The position numbers and the translations under genes are program-made. From contig CALODM010000029.1 of NCBI GenBank assembly GCA_942492125.1, positions 1-64,000 on the forward strand: a stretch of DNA of 64,000 nt, read 5' to 3'. Positions within the stretch are counted from its first letter, which is position 1. The number at the start of each line of letters is the position of its first letter. This DNA comes from BCD1 sp942492125 (GTDB taxonomy: Bacteria > Bacteroidota > Bacteroidia > Chitinophagales > Saprospiraceae). The notes beneath the pieces are model-generated. The model ran no database searches and was not told where the DNA came from. It worked only from the letters and a program-made list of their open reading frames with translations. Below are positions 59,999 through 64,000 of the stretch, in pieces.

Positions 59999-60022
59999 TA
60001 AAACAATCGGCTGATTTAATTG

Positions 60023-60030
60023 TATCTTTG
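60023..60030 (+). promoter_or_regulatory. -7 element decides the ygiQ start
   Basis: TATCTTTG matches TAnnTTTG. The expected transcript start (about 60034-60038) lies at or after the ATGs at 60030 and 60036, which favours the ATG at 60048 as translation start. No good -33 element is present. Confidence 0.45.
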
Positions 60031-60047
60031 TGATAATGAATACTCAA

Positions 60048-61989
60048 ATGGACACGAACAGGTGGTTGCCCATCACACGCAAGGAGGTACTTGCACGCGG
60101 ATGGGACGAATTGGATGTCATCATCGTCAGTGGTGATGCATATGTAGACCATGCTTCTTATGGTGCGGCAGTTATCGGTCGGATCATCGAAGCAGAAGGG
60201 TTTAAAGTAGCTATCGTGCCGCAGCCTAACTGGCGGGATGACTTGCGTGATTTCAAAAAAATGGGAAAACCCCGTTTGTTTTTTGGCGTCACTTCCGGCA
60301 ATATGGATTCCATGATCAATCACTATACTGCCGGTAAACGCCGACGGTCAACAGATGGATATACACCCGGTGGCGAGGCGGGGTACCGCCCTGATTATGC
60401 GGCCACGGTTTATGCGAAAATATTAAAGGAATTATATCCGGACACTCCGGTAGTGCTTGGGGGAATCGAAGCTTCTCTGCGTCGGGTGACCCATTACGAC
60501 TACTGGTCCGATGAGTTAAAACCTACCATTTTAAAAGACAGTGGTGCCGATCTTTTGTTGTATGGTATGGCTGAACAGGCACTTCGGGAATTGTTGCGAT
60601 TACTCGATAAAGGTGTACCCTTTCAATCGATCCACTCGATTCAACAAACAGCTTTTTTGGTCCCTAAATCCGAAGGCGTACCCAAAGACAAACGTTGGAA
60701 AACCAAAAACCTGGCTTCCCACGAGATTTGTTTGAAAGATAAACGGGCTTTTGCCGCCAACTTCAAACACGTGGAACAGGAGTCCAATAAATCTTATGCC
60801 GATCGAATTGTCCAGGAGGTTGGGGAAGATATCCTGGTGATCAATCCGCCTTTTCCCGTAATGGATGAGAAAACCATGGATGCCTCTTTTGACCTGCCTT
60901 ACGCCAGGGCACCACACCCGAAATACGCCAAGCGGGGAGCCATTCCATCCTGGGAAATGATCCAGTTTTCGATCAATATGCACCGCGGTTGTTTTGGCGG
61001 ATGCAGCTTTTGTACCATTTCTGCCCACCAGGGGAAATTCATTGCCAGCCGTTCTGAAGAATCGATCCTTAAGGAGGTAGATGAAGTGACTAAAATGCCT
61101 GGATTTAAAGGATATATCAGCGACCTTGGAGGGCCTTCAGCCAATATGTATAAAATGAAGGGCAAAGATCTCGACATTTGTGATCGCTGTGTCGCTCCTT
61201 CCTGTATCCATCCGGTGATCTGTGATAACCTGGATACCGATCATTCCCAGATGACGGAGTTGTATAAAAAAGTTGGAGAACATCCTGAGATCAAAAAAGC
61301 ATTTATCGGCAGTGGGATACGGTATGATCTTTTGACCAAATCGTACAACAAAAAAGCAGACGATTCTATTGATGAATACCTGGAACATGTCGTCTGTAAT
61401 AATATTTCCGGAAGACTGAAAGTTGCTCCTGAACATACCTCGGATGAGACCCTGAAGGTAATGCGTAAACCTTCCTTCAAACACTTCCACGAGTTTTAAG
61501 GAGAAGTACGATAAATACAATAAAAAACATAACCTGAATCAACCTCTGATTCCTTATTTTATTTCCAGTCACCCTGGCAGTACAGAGGAAGAAATGGCCA
61601 ATCTGGCTGCAGAGACCAAAGACATGGGCTTCCGGCTCGAACAGGTGCAGGATTTTACGCCAACGCCCATGACTGTGGCAACAATCATTTATTATACGGG
61701 CTTGCATCCTTATACTTTGCGACCGGTTTATACGGCCAAAACCTCTAAAGAAAAAAAGAATCAGCATTTGTTCTTCTTCTGGTATAAAAAAGAGAACCGT
61801 GGCCAAATCCTCGCAAAATTGAAGGAAATGCGCCGCCCGGATCTTATTAAAAAACTATTGGAGGACCCCGGAAAGGAGCGTCAGAAACCAGGTACTCAAA
61901 AAGCACAGCCTGATAAGGTCAAAGGCAGGAAAACGAAATTTAGGGGTAAAAGAAATGACAAGAGCCGGTTTTCGAAGAAGCGTAAATAG
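60048..61989 (+). pseudogene. ygiQ: YgiQ-family radical SAM protein, one-base frameshift
   Basis: The start at 60048 gives MDTNRWLPITRKEVLARGWD, the family opening, followed by GDAYVDHASYGAAVI (N-terminal YgiQ domain), GVTSGNMDSMINHYT and GGIEASLRR. The radical SAM site is RGCFGGCSFC. At 61494-61497 a run of four T, where three are expected, converts FHEFKEK to a stop; the sequence then continues in the next frame as LIPYFISSHPGSTEEEMANL and FTPTPMTVATIIYYTG to 61989, with a Lys/Arg-rich C-terminus. About 647 residues when repaired. The function of YgiQ (a B12-independent radical SAM protein) is unknown. A homopolymer sequencing error is the simplest cause. Confidence 0.88.
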
Positions 61990-62046
61990 TATTTACGCGA
62001 ATCAGGGGTTAATATCGACAAAATTAAAAATGTGGTCAAAGATAAG

Positions 62047-62132
62047 GATCATTGAGCCGAGTGTGAAGGAGAATCGGTGAGCCGTTCTTTGCTTTTAGCT
62101 CACCGACCCTCACTTTATTCGGCTCAATGATC
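62047..62132. repeat. Long imperfect inverted repeat after ygiQ
   Basis: GATCATTGAGCCGA at the left pairs with TCGGCTCAATGATC at the right, and TCGGTGAGC pairs with GCTCACCGA inside, with a short mismatch zone between. This gives an 86-bp hairpin in the gap between convergent ygiQ and the symporter gene. It lacks a T run, so it is not a classical terminator; it may be a small mobile palindrome. Confidence 0.75.
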
Positions 62133-62241
62133 TAACTTTTGTATTATTCGGTTACAAAATAAGAGTGTTCAAGCCTTGTCGCATTATTCTTAAAAACAGT
62201 ACCAAACTTCACCATTCACTCCCTGGTGTTTAATACATCCA

Positions 62242-63863
62242 TCAACTAAACGAAATCATCACCCAAACAATAATGGACAATATTACCAGTGAAGCGACAA
62301 TGTCAATCCAGTTGTAGCTGGATTTATTTTCCGCTTTTTGATCTGCAGAAGTTGTGGCAAAGGTCAATCCTTTTAACTGTTCTTCTGAGGGCTTATTGGT
62401 CAACATGCTGACAACGATGGCAATGAAGATACAGGTGAAGAAGAACAGAGCTCCGAATGCCAGCCAATTGAAATCTGCAAATCGATAGATCAGGGAATCC
62501 GGAGGGAAGGAATCTTTAAACGTTTCCAGCATGAGCTTTCCCATTCCCAATACGAGGCCCGTTCCCAGGGCGGCAATAGATCCGTTGGCATTGATCCTTT
62601 TCCAGAAAATACCTAACAAGAAGACGGCAGCGATGGGTGGTGCCAGGTATGACTGTACTTTTTGAAGGTATTCATATAAACCACTGGATAACATGGTGAT
62701 AACGGGAATCCAGATGATGCCCAGAACTACCACAATGGAAGTAGCGATTTTTCCGATATTCACCAACTCCTTTTCAGGCTTCTCAGGATGTAATCTTTTG
62801 TAAATATCCAGGGTGAATAATGTGGAACAAGAGTTGAAAACAGAAGCTAACGAACTCATCAATGCAGCCATCAATCCTGCGGCAACCAATCCTCTGAGTC
62901 CCGAAGGTAAAAGGTGGGTCATGAGTACCGGAAAGGCCTGATCAGGGGAGTCAAAAGAGATGACACCTTTAAGCGATAATCCCAGGGCCACAATACCGGG
63001 CACGAGGAATAAAAATACGGGGTGATCTTTAAAAAAGCACCAAATATGGTTCCCCGCCGGGCCTCTTTGAGGTTTTTGGCTGTCAGGACCCTTTGGACAA
63101 TAACCTGGTCGGTGCACCAATACCATATACCAACGATGGTACTGGTAATTACCAATGGCAACCATGGAAAATCAGGGTCTGAATTTGGTCGCCACATACT
63201 CATATAATCCGGTGCATTGGCCGTTACTGTTTCAACCATAGCTGACCAGCCACCAATTTCCTGTAAACCCAGGCCGGTTAAAGTTGCAGCTCCCAAAAGC
63301 AATACAATCGCCTGAACAGCCTCTGTATAAACCACGGCTCTCATCCCGCCCAAAATAGTATACAATCCCGTTAGAACAACTGTTGAAAGTGCACCTATCC
63401 AAAACGGAATACCCAACAAAGAAGACACAACGATACCACCGGCATAAATGGTGACCGAAACTTTGGTGAGGACATAGGCAATGATGGAAACGACCGAAAG
63501 CAACCAGCGGGACCTTGAATCAAATCGTCTTTCTAAAAATTCAGGCATTGTAAATACCTTGCTTCTCGCATAAAAGGGGAGGAATAACCATCCGAGCATC
63601 AAAACGATCCACGAGTGCAATTCATAAATCAGCAACGGCAGTTTGTCTCCGGCACCATTGCCTGCCAAACCCACGACGTGCTCAGAGCCGATATTGGAAG
63701 CAAAAATGGAGGCCCCGACAACAAACCATCCTATATTCCGGCCCGCTAAGAAGTAATCGGTGGTATTTTTGTTTTTTTGTAGAATTACCCACCAGGCGAT
63801 ACCCAGCAATAGGAAAAAGTATAGACTGATCACGATCCAGTCAAGCGTGTCAAGACTCTTCAT
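62242..63863 (-). pseudogene. Sodium/solute symporter (SSS/SGLT family), one frameshift
   Basis: The start at 63863 gives LDTLDWIVISLYFFLLLGIA, then NTTDYFLAGRNIGWFVVGAS, IGSEHVVGLAGNGAG and a series of membrane segments, and DQVIVQRVLTAKNLKEARRG, a core SGLT motif. Near 63015-63025 the frame changes (FGAFLKITP then VFLFLVPGIVALG) and continues to 62242 with SSLASVFNSCSTLFTLDIYK and APPIAAVFLLGIFWKRINA. About 540 residues when repaired, the usual length. It imports a sugar or organic solute with sodium; similarity to the SGLT branch favours a sugar. The break is probably a one-base deletion in sequence. Confidence 0.87.
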
Positions 63864-64000
63864 CAGTTAATCGTTTTTAGCGTTTAGACCACCAATATAG
63901 GAATCTTTTATTGATTGACAACACAGCCTGTCAGCTCCTCCAAATTGAAGCCCCTTAAAATGGTTTCGTCATTTTTGGTTCGAAAGAATAAGATAAAATA
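63864..64000. other. Upstream region of the symporter
   Basis: 137 bp to the window end with no gene and no clear promoter; it presumably holds the symporter leader. Confidence 0.4.

Noticed and set aside
61494..61500. Programmed frameshift in ygiQ
   Set aside because: There is no slippery heptamer with stimulatory structure, and the same kind of homopolymer shift occurs in several unrelated genes here.

Overview
The window joins two unrelated kinds of DNA. Bases 1 to about 7,050 look like nuclear DNA of a diatom-like stramenopile. Trinucleotide runs (CAA, GAT, CGT) are dense, reading frames are rich in poly-Asn, Gln, Ser and Asp, and three eukaryote-type genes can be recognised in pieces: a proline iminopeptidase (minus), a pentatricopeptide-like protein (plus) and a SAM-domain plus PH-like protein (minus). 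From about 7,050 to 64,000 the DNA is bacterial: dense intronless genes, two tRNAs, promoters of the Bacteroidota type (TTTG, 19-21 nt, TAnnTTTG), type IX secretion (PorP/SprF, type A and B sorting domains) and futalosine-pathway menaquinone synthesis. A marine polysaccharide-degrading Bacteroidota, probably close to Saprospiria, is the best guess. At the join a bacterial GHL10-like gene loses its 3' end and the eukaryotic SAM/PH gene loses its 5' end at the same point. A chimeric scaffold (a diatom culture with its associated bacterium) is far more likely than a real 57 kb transfer.

Layout of the bacterial part. 7-17 kb: GHL10-like and CBM9-like genes, a heptanucleotide satellite, an RluA-type pseudouridine synthase, mqnD, ald, a lipoprotein/radical SAM pair, and a RAYT transposase gene with an array of about 222-bp palindrome-bearing repeats. 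17-34 kb: 1-pyrroline-5-carboxylate dehydrogenase, two large secreted type IX proteins flanking a YjjG-like phosphatase, a PorP/SprF protein and a secreted protein of four internal repeats. 34-46 kb: an octahaem cytochrome with TPRs, then a polysaccharide locus (sulfatase, GH2, two GH16, mannonate-oxidoreductase-like SDR, uxuA, CotH). 46-56 kb: a one-direction hexuronate operon (uxaC, kdgK, eda, TRAP dctP-dctQ-dctM, uxaA, uxaB, esterase). 56-64 kb: tRNA-Leu, tRNA-Gly, purB, a DUF819 membrane protein, ygiQ and a sodium/solute symporter.

Together the genes describe a bacterium that cuts laminarin-type beta-1,3-glucans (GH16) and sulfated, uronate-bearing glycans (sulfatase, GH2, esterase), imports acids through a TRAP transporter and converts glucuronate and galacturonate through both isomerase branches to KDG, KDPG, pyruvate and glyceraldehyde 3-phosphate. 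No SusC/SusD pair and no dedicated regulator are visible.

A recurrent oddity is single-base frameshifts, several in homopolymers, inside otherwise conserved genes on both sides of the join (proline iminopeptidase, SAM/PH gene, radical SAM, type IX protein, uxaA, ygiQ, symporter). This points to residual sequencing error more than to real pseudogenes, although the uxaA lesion is more than a single indel.
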